A stretch of 64,000 nt of DNA from Bacteroidales bacterium (lineage in GTDB: Bacteria > Bacteroidota > Bacteroidia > Bacteroidales > P3). Made by a program: the position numbers and the translations under genes. Numbering within the stretch: the stretch's first letter is position 1; each line of letters starts with the position of its first letter. The notes under the pieces were generated by a model. It was not told the DNA's origin. It ran no database searches and saw nothing but the letters and a program-made list of their open reading frames with translations. The stretch spans positions 62,001 through 126,000 of the forward strand of contig JAGCVI010000009.1 of the NCBI GenBank assembly GCA_017962445.1, in the 5' to 3' direction. Below are positions 39,015 to 47,975 of this stretch, piece after piece.

Positions 39015-40656
39015 ACTCTTCTTCGTGTCGGACAAGAATAATCAGATGCGATGGTTTCAACTCCTCTAAGGCCATAAAAAAGTTGGAACGGGCCTTGACA
39101 TCCATCCATGCTGTTGGTTCGTCAAAAACCAAAATAGGTGCATTTGAATACAACTGCCGTGCGAGCGCAATACGCTGCCACTGCCCCATACTCAGCTCTT
39201 CACCATTTTCAAACTGACGGCCAAGCACGGTGTCAAGTCCGCCACTGAGAGTGTCAACTACAGGTCCTGCGTCTGCAAGGCGTAACGCATCAGAAATACG
39301 CTTGGCATCCTCTGGAGTATCAATATCACCAAAAAGGATGTTTTCCCGGGCGGTAAAATGAAACTGCACGTAATCCTGAAATATCGCACTGATATTATGG
39401 CGCAGCTCAAAAACATCAAAACGTCTTATATCTATACCGTTGACACACACTGCACCCTCTTGCGGGTCATATAATCGCAACAGCAATTTAAGCAAAGTTG
39501 TCTTGCCAAAACCATTTTCACCCTCTATACGGGTAATTTCTCCGAAACGTGCATCAAGCGAATAATGAGACAGGACAGCATGCTTCATACCCGGATACGC
39601 AAATGTAACGTCACTGAAACTTATTGATTCGACTTTTTCAGGAAATGGCTCTGGCCTGTCGGGTGACAGAATGGACGGCTTTAAACTAAGGAATTCAAAT
39701 AGGTTATTGATAAAAAGTTTATGCTCATATAGTCCGCTCACACCTCCAACCAGACCATTCAGATATCCCTGCCCGCGACGGAAGGCTTCAAACAGCATCA
39801 CAAACGTACCTATTGTAAGTCCACCGCCAACGACGGGACGCACAAGGATAAGCAGAACAGCGGCAAGCGACAAGGCTTCGATGACAGCTGTTAAGGAGTC
39901 TAGTAAAGCCATACGACGCGAGATGTGAAGCAGTTGGTCAACCAAACGTCGCCGAATGTCCACATAGCACTTACGAAAATGGTTGGCCAGACCAAACGAG
40001 CGCACCTCCTTGGCATACATACTGCTAGAGAGTAATGAACCATAATAGTTGCTGCGACGCGCCATCTGGGTCGTCTCGCGACGGAAACGATAGATGCGAC
40101 GCGATTTGTAGAGACGCACACAGAATGTCGGGACCACAGCGACAACCATAACCGCTATGACCTTCCATGAAGCAGCGAAAAGCATCACGGCCACTCCAGC
40201 AAGCGAAATCAGAGACCCGAACACCTGGACAATGTTTTCCAATATCCTTATGGGACGGAATGCTGCCTCTTGCTGTGCTCTGTGGAATGTGTCATGAAAA
40301 TCAGGATTGTCATAGTAGGCCATATCAAGCTGAACCGACTGGATCTGTATCAAGCCATTAATATAGTCGACTATCTCCTGAGTCAAAACATCGCTGTTGA
40401 CACTGTTCAAAACACTTATCCAACGGTTAAGCAATGTAATGCCGCAAAAAGCCGCCATACTTGCTACAAGAATTGTCGGCAGGCCGAAAGTCTCGGGCCC
40501 CGCATTCCCGACTATAGCAGAGGTTGCGCCATCAACGATGTTCTTGATCATCACAAGACTAACCAATGGCAGCAAGCTTCCACACAAAGTATAGAAAAGC
40601 TTCAGCAAAAATCGCCTGCTGTCACAATGCCAGAATATACGGATAACCTTATACAA
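39013..40656 (-). CDS. ABC exporter, fused permease and ATPase, short C-terminus
   Basis: 547 residues. A type IV half-exporter: about six transmembrane helices in 1-300, then the nucleotide-binding domain with Walker A GENGFGKTT (379-387), Q-loop Gln427, a variant signature LSMGQ (488-492), Walker B ILVFDEP (Asp512, Glu513) and the switch His544. The chain stops at RHEEE, three residues after the switch histidine, whereas most relatives continue for 30-60 residues. It should work as a dimer; cargo unknown. Separated by 11 bases from the NfeD gene upstream of it. Confidence 0.85.
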   Translation of the reverse strand: MYKVIRIFWHCDSRRFLLKLFYTLCGSLLPLVSLVMIKNIVDGATSAIVGNAGPETFGLPTILVASMAAFCGITLLNRWISVLNSVNSDVLTQEIVDYINGLIQIQSVQLDMAYYDNPDFHDTFHRAQQEAAFRPIRILENIVQVFGSLISLAGVAVMLFAASWKVIAVMVVAVVPTFCVRLYKSRRIYRFRRETTQMARRSNYYGSLLSSSMYAKEVRSFGLANHFRKCYVDIRRRLVDQLLHISRRMALLDSLTAVIEALSLAAVLLILVRPVVGGGLTIGTFVMLFEAFRRGQGYLNGLVGGVSGLYEHKLFINNLFEFLSLKPSILSPDRPEPFPEKVESISFSDVTFAYPGMKHAVLSHYSLDARFGEITRIEGENGFGKTTLLKLLLRLYDPQEGAVCVNGIDIRRFDVFELRHNISAIFQDYVQFHFTARENILFGDIDTPEDAKRISDALRLADAGPVVDTLSGGLDTVLGRQFENGEELSMGQWQRIALARQLYSNAPILVFDEPTAWMDVKARSNFFMALEELKPSHLIILVRHEEE

Positions 40657-40667
40657 TTCTTTCGATT

Positions 40668-42062
40668 TTATTGATTACTCATATTATTATCCAATTTTTT
40701 AACCACAAGGCTACCATTGACATAGTCCACAACCTTGACATCTTGTCCCTTTTCTATATATCCAACTTGTGCCACAGCATCATAAAGTCTTCCGTCTATG
40801 CTGATTTTGCCGGCAGGACGAAGGATTGTGGCTGCAACAGCAGAAGAGCCGACAAACGACATCTCCTTGTCGGCGGCAACAGTAAAACCCTCTTTCGTGT
40901 CCTCGACTGTCTTCAAGGCAAGTCCACCGAAAGCGTTGCCTTCAAACAGTTTCTTCCCTATAAACATACTAAGCGGCAATGCTATTGCCAATGCAACTAG
41001 CACTACCATGGTTCGGTTGGCAACAAGGCCTGATGGGACATGCGAGAAATCAAATCCCACATTTCCTACCATACTGAACACCAATCCGCAAACAAGACAT
41101 ATAATACCAAGCACTCCCGAAACGCCGAAACCGGGGAAGACAAATATTTCTAGAATCATCAGCACAATACCCGCAATGAAAATGAGTATTTCCCAATACG
41201 CGGCAAGGCCTTCCAAATACAGTGGAGCAAAATAAAGTGCTGCTGCTGACAGTGCGAGAATGAGCGGGAAACCGATTCCCGGCTGTTGCAATTCAAAATA
41301 AATGCCACCGATAATAAGCATAATCAGAATGCCTGACACTACAGGACTTACAAGGAAACCGACAAGCTTATCTATAAAACTATAGCGTTGTTCATGGATG
41401 GTGTATTTGTGCACTCCTGCATGTTCAAGGAGCTGCTCGACACTCTCGACTTCTGCATCACAGAAACCGTGCTCGATGGCTTCCTTAGTAGTAAATGTCA
41501 ACACCTTGCCACTGTCAGACACACCCGCGACATAAATATCAGGGTCTACCATAGCTTGTGCAATGTCTGGGTTGCGATGGCGTTTTTCAGCAGTGGCTCG
41601 CATAAGCGACCTCATGTAGCTCTGATACTTGTCGGGCTGTACCTCTCCGGTTTGGTCTACCACCGTGGCAGCGCCTATCGACGAGCCGCTATGCATATAT
41701 ATCTTCTCACAAGCAATGGATATCAATGCACCTGCCGATGCTGCATTGTTGTCGATATAGGCCCATACGGGTATCGGAGATTCCAAGAAAGCGGTGCGAA
41801 TTTTGTCCGCGTCGTCGAGCGTGCCGCCATAAGTGTTGATATGCACTACGATAATATCGGCTTTAATCGACTCGGCCTCCTTGAGTGCCTTTTCAACACG
41901 CAGCGATGCTGGCGGCGCTATATCCTCGTCAATCGAAAAAAGGTATACCTTCTTGTCATTGCTTTCCTGTGCATTGCAAAATGTGCATTGAAACACAAGA
42001 GCCAGCATGGCAACAACGCCCATTAACATTCTTGAAAATCTGCCACAAATCATATATTTCAT
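40668..42062 (-). CDS. NfeD family membrane serine protease
   Basis: 464 residues. A signal peptide (to about residue 31, CNAQ) precedes a ClpP/crotonase-like protease domain: VVHINTYGGTLDDADKI supplies the oxyanion loop, NNAASAGALISIAC the catalytic serine, and GSSIGAATVV the lysine-bearing region. Transmembrane helices from about 235 to 365 lead to an NfeD OB-fold domain (GKISIDGRLYDAVAQVGYIEKG). Relatives in archaea cleave stomatins; no stomatin gene is adjacent. Its start overlaps the end of the inositol-monophosphatase-family gene by 4 bases. Confidence 0.9.
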   Translation of the reverse strand: MKYMICGRFSRMLMGVVAMLALVFQCTFCNAQESNDKKVYLFSIDEDIAPPASLRVEKALKEAESIKADIIVVHINTYGGTLDDADKIRTAFLESPIPVWAYIDNNAASAGALISIACEKIYMHSGSSIGAATVVDQTGEVQPDKYQSYMRSLMRATAEKRHRNPDIAQAMVDPDIYVAGVSDSGKVLTFTTKEAIEHGFCDAEVESVEQLLEHAGVHKYTIHEQRYSFIDKLVGFLVSPVVSGILIMLIIGGIYFELQQPGIGFPLILALSAAALYFAPLYLEGLAAYWEILIFIAGIVLMILEIFVFPGFGVSGVLGIICLVCGLVFSMVGNVGFDFSHVPSGLVANRTMVVLVALAIALPLSMFIGKKLFEGNAFGGLALKTVEDTKEGFTVAADKEMSFVGSSAVAATILRPAGKISIDGRLYDAVAQVGYIEKGQDVKVVDYVNGSLVVKKLDNNMSNQ

Positions 42063-42895
42063 TTTTTTTCTGCCATTCCAAAAAAGTTCAGTTGTTCAAC
42101 CAACTCATCGAAAATCAATCTGTTGCCAGCGACCATCTCACCACCGTGCAACCAATTGGGACCACCACGGAAATCACCCACACGCCCGCCTGCCTTTTCG
42201 ACAATGTAGGCACCTGCCGCTACATCATACGGTTTCAATCCATATTCATAGAAAGCATCGGTGCGGCCACAGGCAGTATACACCAAATCGGCAGCCGCAG
42301 AGCCAAGCCGCCTGACACCATGAGTGTTGCGCATTGTCCATTCAAGAAAACGCATATATTCGGGCATCAATGAGAAATTGACATACGGAAAACCTGTGGC
42401 AACCAGAGAGTCAGAAAGAGCAGGTGTCGACGAGACAGCTATATTGGCATCGTTGAGGAACGCCCCCTCAATACCATCGCAAGCCCAAAAACATTCATTT
42501 GCCCATATTTCATGTACGACACCTACAGTCATGACAGAAGCATGATGCTCAGCAGATAACATATTGTCCTGCAAGCCAATCGAAACGCATGTGGGAGCAA
42601 GGCCATGTATGTAGTTGGTTGTGCCGTCGAGGGGGTCGACAATCCACGTAAACCTCTCTCGTCCCGAAGCACCAGCCGTTCCCTCTTCGGCAATGAAGCC
42701 GCTGTCAGGCAACAGCATACGCAATCTCTCCACGATTCTGCGTTCGGATTCCTTGTCAAAACATGTCACATAATCGTGAATACCCTTCGACTGCGAATCC
42801 ACCACACCATGCAGCTTGCGTCGTTCGCCCACAAGGAAGTCTCCAACCTCACGGGCCAGTTCGCACACTTCATGACACAACTGTTTTGTATCCAT
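42059..42895 (-). CDS. Inositol monophosphatase family protein
   Basis: 278 residues. Metal-dependent phosphatase fold with EE at 70-71, WIVDPLDGTTNYIHG (DPLDGT at 87-92) and GLKPYDVAAGAYIVEKAGG. Family members act on inositol phosphates, fructose bisphosphate or 3'-phosphoadenosine phosphate; the substrate is not assigned. I start at the ATG at 42895; an in-frame extension to 43000 would overlap the divergent GNAT gene. Coupled by 4-base overlap to the NfeD gene. Confidence 0.9.
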   Translation of the reverse strand: MDTKQLCHEVCELAREVGDFLVGERRKLHGVVDSQSKGIHDYVTCFDKESERRIVERLRMLLPDSGFIAEEGTAGASGRERFTWIVDPLDGTTNYIHGLAPTCVSIGLQDNMLSAEHHASVMTVGVVHEIWANECFWACDGIEGAFLNDANIAVSSTPALSDSLVATGFPYVNFSLMPEYMRFLEWTMRNTHGVRRLGSAAADLVYTACGRTDAFYEYGLKPYDVAAGAYIVEKAGGRVGDFRGGPNWLHGGEMVAGNRLIFDELVEQLNFFGMAEKK

Positions 42896-42981
42896 ATTCA
42901 CATTTTTTTCGATAAACGACACGGTGGCATATTTATTATATATTGACACAATAAAAAATAGAAAGCATCGTTTGGCAAAAC

Positions 42982-43503
42982 ATGGAAGAAAACAACCCAT
43001 CCGTCCACCTGCGGGCCATGGAGCCAGAGGACATCGACGCCATCTATCAATGGGAAAACGACCCTTCGATATGGGTCTACGGCACAGCGCACCAGCCCTT
43101 CTCGAAAGCCGCTCTGCAACGATTCATCGACAACGACAGCGGCAACGACATCCATACTTCCCGTCAAATCAGACTGATGGCAGACACTGATGGCATAGGT
43201 GCCATCGGATGTATAGACCTTTACGATTTCGATCCCTATAACCGGCGTGCTGCTGTCGGGATTCTCACCGACAGCCGTCTGCGCAACCAAGGTTATGGGA
43301 GCGCCATGCTTAAAGCGGTTGAGCTGTTCGCCGCCGAACACCTTAACATCCACCAGCTATACTGCGACATAGCCTCCAACAATACCATTTCTATACATCT
43401 TTTCAAGAGACAGGGTTACACATTGTGTGGCACACTAAAAGAATGGATTTGGGACAACGACAAATGGATTGATGCACTGTCATTCCAGAAAATAATCAAA
43501 TAG
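42982..43503 (+). CDS. GNAT-family N-acetyltransferase
   Basis: 173 residues. HLRAMEPEDIDAIYQWENDP opens the fold, AIGCIDLYDFDPYNRRAAVGIL is the central strand pair, and SRLRNQGYGSAMLKAVELFA is the acetyl-CoA-binding loop. It resembles RimJ/SpeG-type acetyltransferases; acetyl acceptor unknown. Divergent from the inositol-monophosphatase-family gene with 86 bases between starts and no consensus -7 motif visible. mltG follows after 8 bases. Confidence 0.9.
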   Translation: MEENNPSVHLRAMEPEDIDAIYQWENDPSIWVYGTAHQPFSKAALQRFIDNDSGNDIHTSRQIRLMADTDGIGAIGCIDLYDFDPYNRRAAVGILTDSRLRNQGYGSAMLKAVELFAAEHLNIHQLYCDIASNNTISIHLFKRQGYTLCGTLKEWIWDNDKWIDALSFQKIIK

Positions 43504-43511
43504 CCCTCACC

Positions 43512-44555
43512 ATGACCAAAAAGAAGAAAAAAATAACAATAACCGCATACATCATTCTCGCCGCTGTCGTAGTATTGATAGGCATTACAGCGATTAGTCT
43601 GTTGAACCTCAAGAAACAAAAGCTTGTCAACAAAGAAGCCGTGACACTATTCTTGCCCGACGGCATAACCTACGAGGCTGTTGTAGATTCACTGAATGCA
43701 CATGGTTGTATTGGCAACCAGAAGGCATTCAACCGATTGGCAAAAATACGCAAATACAAGAACAATGTCAAAGGCGGATGCTACAAACTGACACCCGGAA
43801 TGGATGTGTGGTCGGCTCTGACCAAGCTCTACTACGGCAACCAAGACCCCGTCAGGATAACCATCAACAAACATCGCACAAAAGAGACATTGTGCGAACT
43901 CATGGCCAAAAAACTGGATTTCAAAGCTGGAGAACTGCTTGCACTGCTCAACGACAGCAACGTATGCGCAAAATATGGACACACAACACAGACCATCATC
44001 GGCATGTTTCCGCAAAACACATACGATATCTATTGGAACACTACACCTGAAAAACTGCTCGACCGCATGAAAAAGGAATCAGGTCAGTTCTGGAACAAGG
44101 AACGCACCGACAAGTGCAAAGCTCTCAATCTCAGCAAAGACGAAGTCATCACTCTCGCATCTATAGTCGAAGAGGAAAGCAACAAGAACGACGAAAAGCC
44201 CACCATCGCCAGCGTCTACCTAAACCGCATCCGCAAAGGCATGATGCTACAGGCCGACCCAACACTGAAATACGCTATCGGAGACTTCTCACTACAACGT
44301 GTGCTCGACAAGCACAAGGAAGTCGACAGCCCCTACAACACCTACAAGCATACCGGACTTCCCCCAGGACCAATATGCATACCAAGCACAGCCTCTATCG
44401 ACGCTGTCCTGCAAAACAAGCAAACCGACTACATATACTTCTGCGCCAAGTCTGATTTCTCTGGCTACCACGCTTTCGCCACCAACCTTAGCCAGCACAA
44501 CGCCAACGCCAAAGCATTCCACGATGAGCTGAACCGTCGGAAAATATACAAATAG
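43512..44555 (+). CDS. mltG: Endolytic murein transglycosylase
   Basis: 347 residues. A lysine-rich cytosolic start, one transmembrane helix (AYIILAAVVVLIGITAISLL), a LysM-like region and the YceG catalytic domain: LASIVEEES with Glu220 matching the catalytic glutamate of E. coli MltG, ASVYLNRIRKGMMLQADPT and YNTYKHTGLPPGPICIPS. It cleaves nascent glycan strands near the inner membrane to set their length. Followed by the SRP RNA gene. Confidence 0.95.
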   Translation: MTKKKKKITITAYIILAAVVVLIGITAISLLNLKKQKLVNKEAVTLFLPDGITYEAVVDSLNAHGCIGNQKAFNRLAKIRKYKNNVKGGCYKLTPGMDVWSALTKLYYGNQDPVRITINKHRTKETLCELMAKKLDFKAGELLALLNDSNVCAKYGHTTQTIIGMFPQNTYDIYWNTTPEKLLDRMKKESGQFWNKERTDKCKALNLSKDEVITLASIVEEESNKNDEKPTIASVYLNRIRKGMMLQADPTLKYAIGDFSLQRVLDKHKEVDSPYNTYKHTGLPPGPICIPSTASIDAVLQNKQTDYIYFCAKSDFSGYHAFATNLSQHNANAKAFHDELNRRKIYK

Positions 44556-44653
44556 CTGTTTTTTTTTACGGCGTAACCATCATGCGACATCATATGCCTT
44601 GCACAGATAAAAAACTGAAACTTTATAGTTTACAACGGCAATTCAAAAAAAAA

Positions 44654-44684
44654 TTTGTCAGTATCGTAAAAAGTAGTACTTTTG
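44654..44684 (+). promoter_or_regulatory. Promoter for the SRP RNA (-33 TTTG, -7 TACTTTTG)
   Basis: TTTG at 44654-44657 and TACTTTTG at 44677-44684 are separated by exactly 19 bases, and the predicted RNA begins 6 bases after the -7 box. This is the clearest Bacteroidota promoter in the window. Confidence 0.8.
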
Positions 44685-44689
44685 CAATC

Positions 44690-44792
44690 GGGTAAGTCTT
44701 ATACGGCCAGCTCCCATTGAATCCCCCAGGGTAGGAATACAGCAAGGGTGTTTGGTTGTAGCGGCGCGATATAAACAGCTTACCCTTTTTTT
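44690..44792 (+). ncRNA. ffs: Signal recognition particle RNA, small bacterial type
   Basis: The 96-base core 44690-44785 starts GGGTAAG and ends CTTACCC, which pair to close the molecule, followed by seven Ts as terminator. The apical part reads GTA-GGAA-TAC, a GNRA tetraloop on a 3-bp stem, flanked by CAGG on the 5' side and AGCA on the 3' side, which is the Ffh-binding asymmetric loop region of 4.5S RNA. It binds Ffh and guides ribosomes translating membrane proteins to FtsY. The rest of the 300-base gap between mltG and the next gene holds its promoter and no ORF. Confidence 0.9.
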
Positions 44793-44858
44793 ATTTCCCC
44801 CGTCACGGCATCGCTATTGAGTGTCCGGAATCATACGGAAAAATACCAATCAAAAGAA

Positions 44859-46766
44859 ATGACCCTGTCCATCGTCATAGTAAACTACAACGTCAAGTAC
44901 TTCCTAGAGCAATGTCTGCGCTCCGTCAACGAAGCCGCACAGGGCATTGACACCGAGGTGTGGGTGGTGGACAACAATTCGGTGGACGGCTCGGTGGAGA
45001 TGGTGCGCGACAAATTCCCCCAGGTTCATCTGATAGCCAACAGCGACAACACCGGATTCGCCAAAGCCAACAATCAGGCCATTCGCGAATGCAAAGGCGA
45101 TTACATACTGCTTCTGAACCCTGACACACTTGTACAGAATGACACTTTTAGCACCTGCCTCGACTTCTTTCGAGAGCATCCCGACTGCGGAGCTCTGTCG
45201 GTCAAGATGGTCAACGGCGAAGGCGTGTTTCTGAAGGAGAGCAAACGCGGTTTCCCCTCCCCCGCCACATCGTTCTACAAAATCAGCGGACTGATCCACA
45301 TCTTCCCCCACAACCGAAAAATCAGCGCATACTACATGGGGTACCTCGACGACAACAACGTGAACGAAGTCGACGTACTTCCCGGCGCTTTCCTTATGGC
45401 ACGCCGCGAGGCCATAGACAAGGCTGGCATGCTTGATGAGACTTACTTTATGTACGGTGAGGACATCGATTTCTCATGGCGCATCCACCTGGCAGGATAC
45501 AAGAACTATTACCTGCCTACAACGCGCATCCTGCACTATAAAGGTGAAAGCACCAAGAAGGGCAGCATGAACTATGTATACACCTTCTACAACGCCATGT
45601 CGATATTCACGAAGAAGTATTTCAGCGGCAGCGGAGCCAAACTGTACGCCCTTCTTATCCAATGCGCCATTTGGCTGCGTGCCTCGCTCGACTTCGCAAA
45701 ACGCATCGTTAAACATTTGGTTGTTCCGTTTCTCGACTTCGTTGCTTCGTTCGCAGGATTCCTTGTTATTCAGCACATATGGGCCTCCTACTGGGCCGAA
45801 AACATAAACTACTATCCATCTTTCTACAAATGGACAATCCTGCCTCTATACATTCTGATAATGTTGCTTACCTCTTGGCTTGCAGGTGGCTATGACAAGC
45901 CTGTCCGTACAGGCCGCATAGTACAGGGCATGGCTATTGGCGCACTATTGCTGCTAGCCTTCTATTCGCTGCTGGACGAGAATCTGCGTTTTTCACGCGC
46001 CATCATATTGCTAGGTTCGCTATGGAGCATACTGGCCGTGCTGTCAATCAGAGGATTACTCAGTCTTTTCAACGTCAAAGGATACCAGTTGCACCCTGAC
46101 AGCAGACGCGACTATATGATTATCGGAAGTGACGCTGAACGGCAACGCGTAGCGACACTATTTGACACACTCGGCATCGAGCCAAAGTCTGTGCAGGGCA
46201 GCGATACTGTTCCATTGCAACACAACAGCATGCCGAAAGTTGACGAAGTCATACTATGCAGCCGCGACATCCCCGTCAGCACAATCCTCGACACACTACA
46301 GGAATATCGTGGCAGCGGCATTGTTTTTCGCATTGCCCCACACACCATGGATGTCATTATCGGCAGCAACTACACCAGCAGTACTGAAGAACTATATACA
46401 CCAGACTTCGGTAACATCAACAACGCTACAAACCGTAGAATTAAACGGGTGTTCGATATCTTAAGTGCTTCATTGCTGATTTTGTTGTCGCCTCTGCTCT
46501 TTTGGTTCCAAAAACGCAAACGTCGTTACTTCACCGACTGCTTCGCGGTTCTTTTTGGACGAAAAAGCTGGGTAGGCTACAGCAACATGACAGCTCATCC
46601 CGACGACACTCCGCTACCAAGCATCCGCCGAGGCGTGTTCTCAACCCGTGACCGTATGCCCCGTGTAAAGAACCCCGACAAGAAACGCCTCGACAGCAGC
46701 TACGCCACAGACTATCATATCGGTACAGATATCACCATACTGTTTATCAACCTCTTCAAAATATAA
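44859..46766 (+). CDS. Family 2 glycosyltransferase with membrane and sugar-transferase-like C-terminus
   Basis: 635 residues. The first 270 form a GT2 domain: TLSIVIVNYNVKYFLEQCL, VWVVDNNSVDGSVEM, ANNQAI and LLNPDTLV (metal site), with GEDIDFSWR as the catalytic stretch. Several transmembrane helices follow to about 410, then a soluble part (VDEVILCSRDIP) and RRIKRVFDILSASLLILLSP, which is the membrane-anchor signature of initiating sugar transferases such as WcaJ. The catalytic residues of that second domain are not clear to me, so it may be degenerate. I start at the ATG at 44859, not the TTG at 44817 that lies next to the SRP RNA terminator. Confidence 0.8.
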   Translation: MTLSIVIVNYNVKYFLEQCLRSVNEAAQGIDTEVWVVDNNSVDGSVEMVRDKFPQVHLIANSDNTGFAKANNQAIRECKGDYILLLNPDTLVQNDTFSTCLDFFREHPDCGALSVKMVNGEGVFLKESKRGFPSPATSFYKISGLIHIFPHNRKISAYYMGYLDDNNVNEVDVLPGAFLMARREAIDKAGMLDETYFMYGEDIDFSWRIHLAGYKNYYLPTTRILHYKGESTKKGSMNYVYTFYNAMSIFTKKYFSGSGAKLYALLIQCAIWLRASLDFAKRIVKHLVVPFLDFVASFAGFLVIQHIWASYWAENINYYPSFYKWTILPLYILIMLLTSWLAGGYDKPVRTGRIVQGMAIGALLLLAFYSLLDENLRFSRAIILLGSLWSILAVLSIRGLLSLFNVKGYQLHPDSRRDYMIIGSDAERQRVATLFDTLGIEPKSVQGSDTVPLQHNSMPKVDEVILCSRDIPVSTILDTLQEYRGSGIVFRIAPHTMDVIIGSNYTSSTEELYTPDFGNINNATNRRIKRVFDILSASLLILLSPLLFWFQKRKRRYFTDCFAVLFGRKSWVGYSNMTAHPDDTPLPSIRRGVFSTRDRMPRVKNPDKKRLDSSYATDYHIGTDITILFINLFKI

Positions 46767-46790
46767 ATAGAATTTAAGCCGCCATATAAA

Positions 46791-47900
46791 ATGACCATCC
46801 CTGAAACCATAAAAGACCTCGACCAACGCAAGGAAACACTCAAGAGATTCCTCGACATTGACAGGCTCAACGCTGTCATTGCAGAAGAAGAGAAAAAGAC
46901 CGAAGCCGCAGACTTTTGGAACGACCCAAAGGAGGCTAAGAAAGTCATGCTCGAAATTAAGAGCAAAAAGACTTGGACAACAGCCTTCAAGAGTGTCAGC
47001 GACAGTTGCGACGATATGCACGTGATGTATGAGTTTTTCGAAGCCGGTGACGCCACAGAGGAGGAGATGACGAATCAGCTTAACGCCACCACAAAATTGG
47101 TTGAAGAACTGGAATTCAAGAATATGCTTCGCAACGAGAGCGACCGCTTTGATGCAGTGCTCAGCATCAACGCAGGTGCAGGCGGAGTGGAGGCCCAGGA
47201 CTGGGCCGAGATGCTCATGCGAATGTACATCCGCTACGCCGAGCGCAACAACTACAAGGTGGCCATCAGCAACTCGCTCGACGGTGAAGGCGCAGGCATT
47301 AAGAGCGTCACGATGCAGATTGAAGGTGAGTTCGCATACGGCTACCTCAAAAGCGAAACAGGTGTGCACCGCCTTGTACGCGTTAGCCCATTCAACGCCC
47401 AGGGCAAACGCATGACCAGCTTTGCATCGGTCAGTGTCACACCTTTAGTAGACGACACCATAGAGGTTGTTGTCGACAACTCACGCCTTAGTTGGGACAC
47501 CTTCCGCAGCGGTGGCGCGGGAGGACAGAACGTGAACAAGGTGGAGAGCGGCGTTCGTCTAAGATACCAATACAAAGACCCCTACACCGGCGAAGAAGAG
47601 GAAATACTGATAGAAAACACCGAGACTCGCGACCAACCCAAAAACAAAGAAAATGCCCTTCGCCTGCTGCGTTCACAACTGTACGACCGCGAAATGAAGC
47701 ACCGTATGGAAGAGCAGGCTAAAATCAAGGCCTCACAGAAAAAAATTGAATGGGGAAGCCAGATTCGCAGCTATGTCTTTGACGACCGCCGTGTAAAAGA
47801 TCACCGCACAAACTATCAGACTGGCGACGTCACGGGCGTGATGGACGGAAAAATCGATGAGTTCATAAAAGCATATTTGATGCAATTTGGAGCAGAATAA
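46791..47900 (+). CDS. prfB: Peptide chain release factor 2 (no frameshift site)
   Basis: 369 residues. Terminates translation at UGA and UAA. The class-specific SPF motif is at 199-201 and GGQ at 244-246. Many bacterial prfB genes have an in-frame TGA around codon 25 that requires a +1 shift (CTT TGA C). Here the equivalent position is TTC CTC GAC within KRFLDID and the reading frame is continuous from the ATG, so autoregulation by frameshifting is absent. A long inverted repeat follows between prfB and the convergent aqpZ. Confidence 0.95.
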   Translation: MTIPETIKDLDQRKETLKRFLDIDRLNAVIAEEEKKTEAADFWNDPKEAKKVMLEIKSKKTWTTAFKSVSDSCDDMHVMYEFFEAGDATEEEMTNQLNATTKLVEELEFKNMLRNESDRFDAVLSINAGAGGVEAQDWAEMLMRMYIRYAERNNYKVAISNSLDGEGAGIKSVTMQIEGEFAYGYLKSETGVHRLVRVSPFNAQGKRMTSFASVSVTPLVDDTIEVVVDNSRLSWDTFRSGGAGGQNVNKVESGVRLRYQYKDPYTGEEEEILIENTETRDQPKNKENALRLLRSQLYDREMKHRMEEQAKIKASQKKIEWGSQIRSYVFDDRRVKDHRTNYQTGDVTGVMDGKIDEFIKAYLMQFGAE

Positions 47901-47914
47901 AACTCTCATTCAGA

Positions 47915-47960
47915 ATAATAAACAAGCGCGGCGAAGAATACCACCGCGCTTGTTTATTAT
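47915..47960. terminator. Bidirectional terminator between prfB and aqpZ
   Basis: A perfect 17-bp stem (ATAATAAACAAGCGCGG with its complement) with a 12-base loop lies between the convergent stops. The AT-rich stem ends serve as tracts in either direction. Confidence 0.85.
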
Positions 47961-47975
47961 ATATGAACCAATCGT

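Noticed and set aside
41388-42026. 212-codon plus-strand frame
   Set aside because: It is antisense to the NfeD protease gene, whose protease and membrane motifs are clear.
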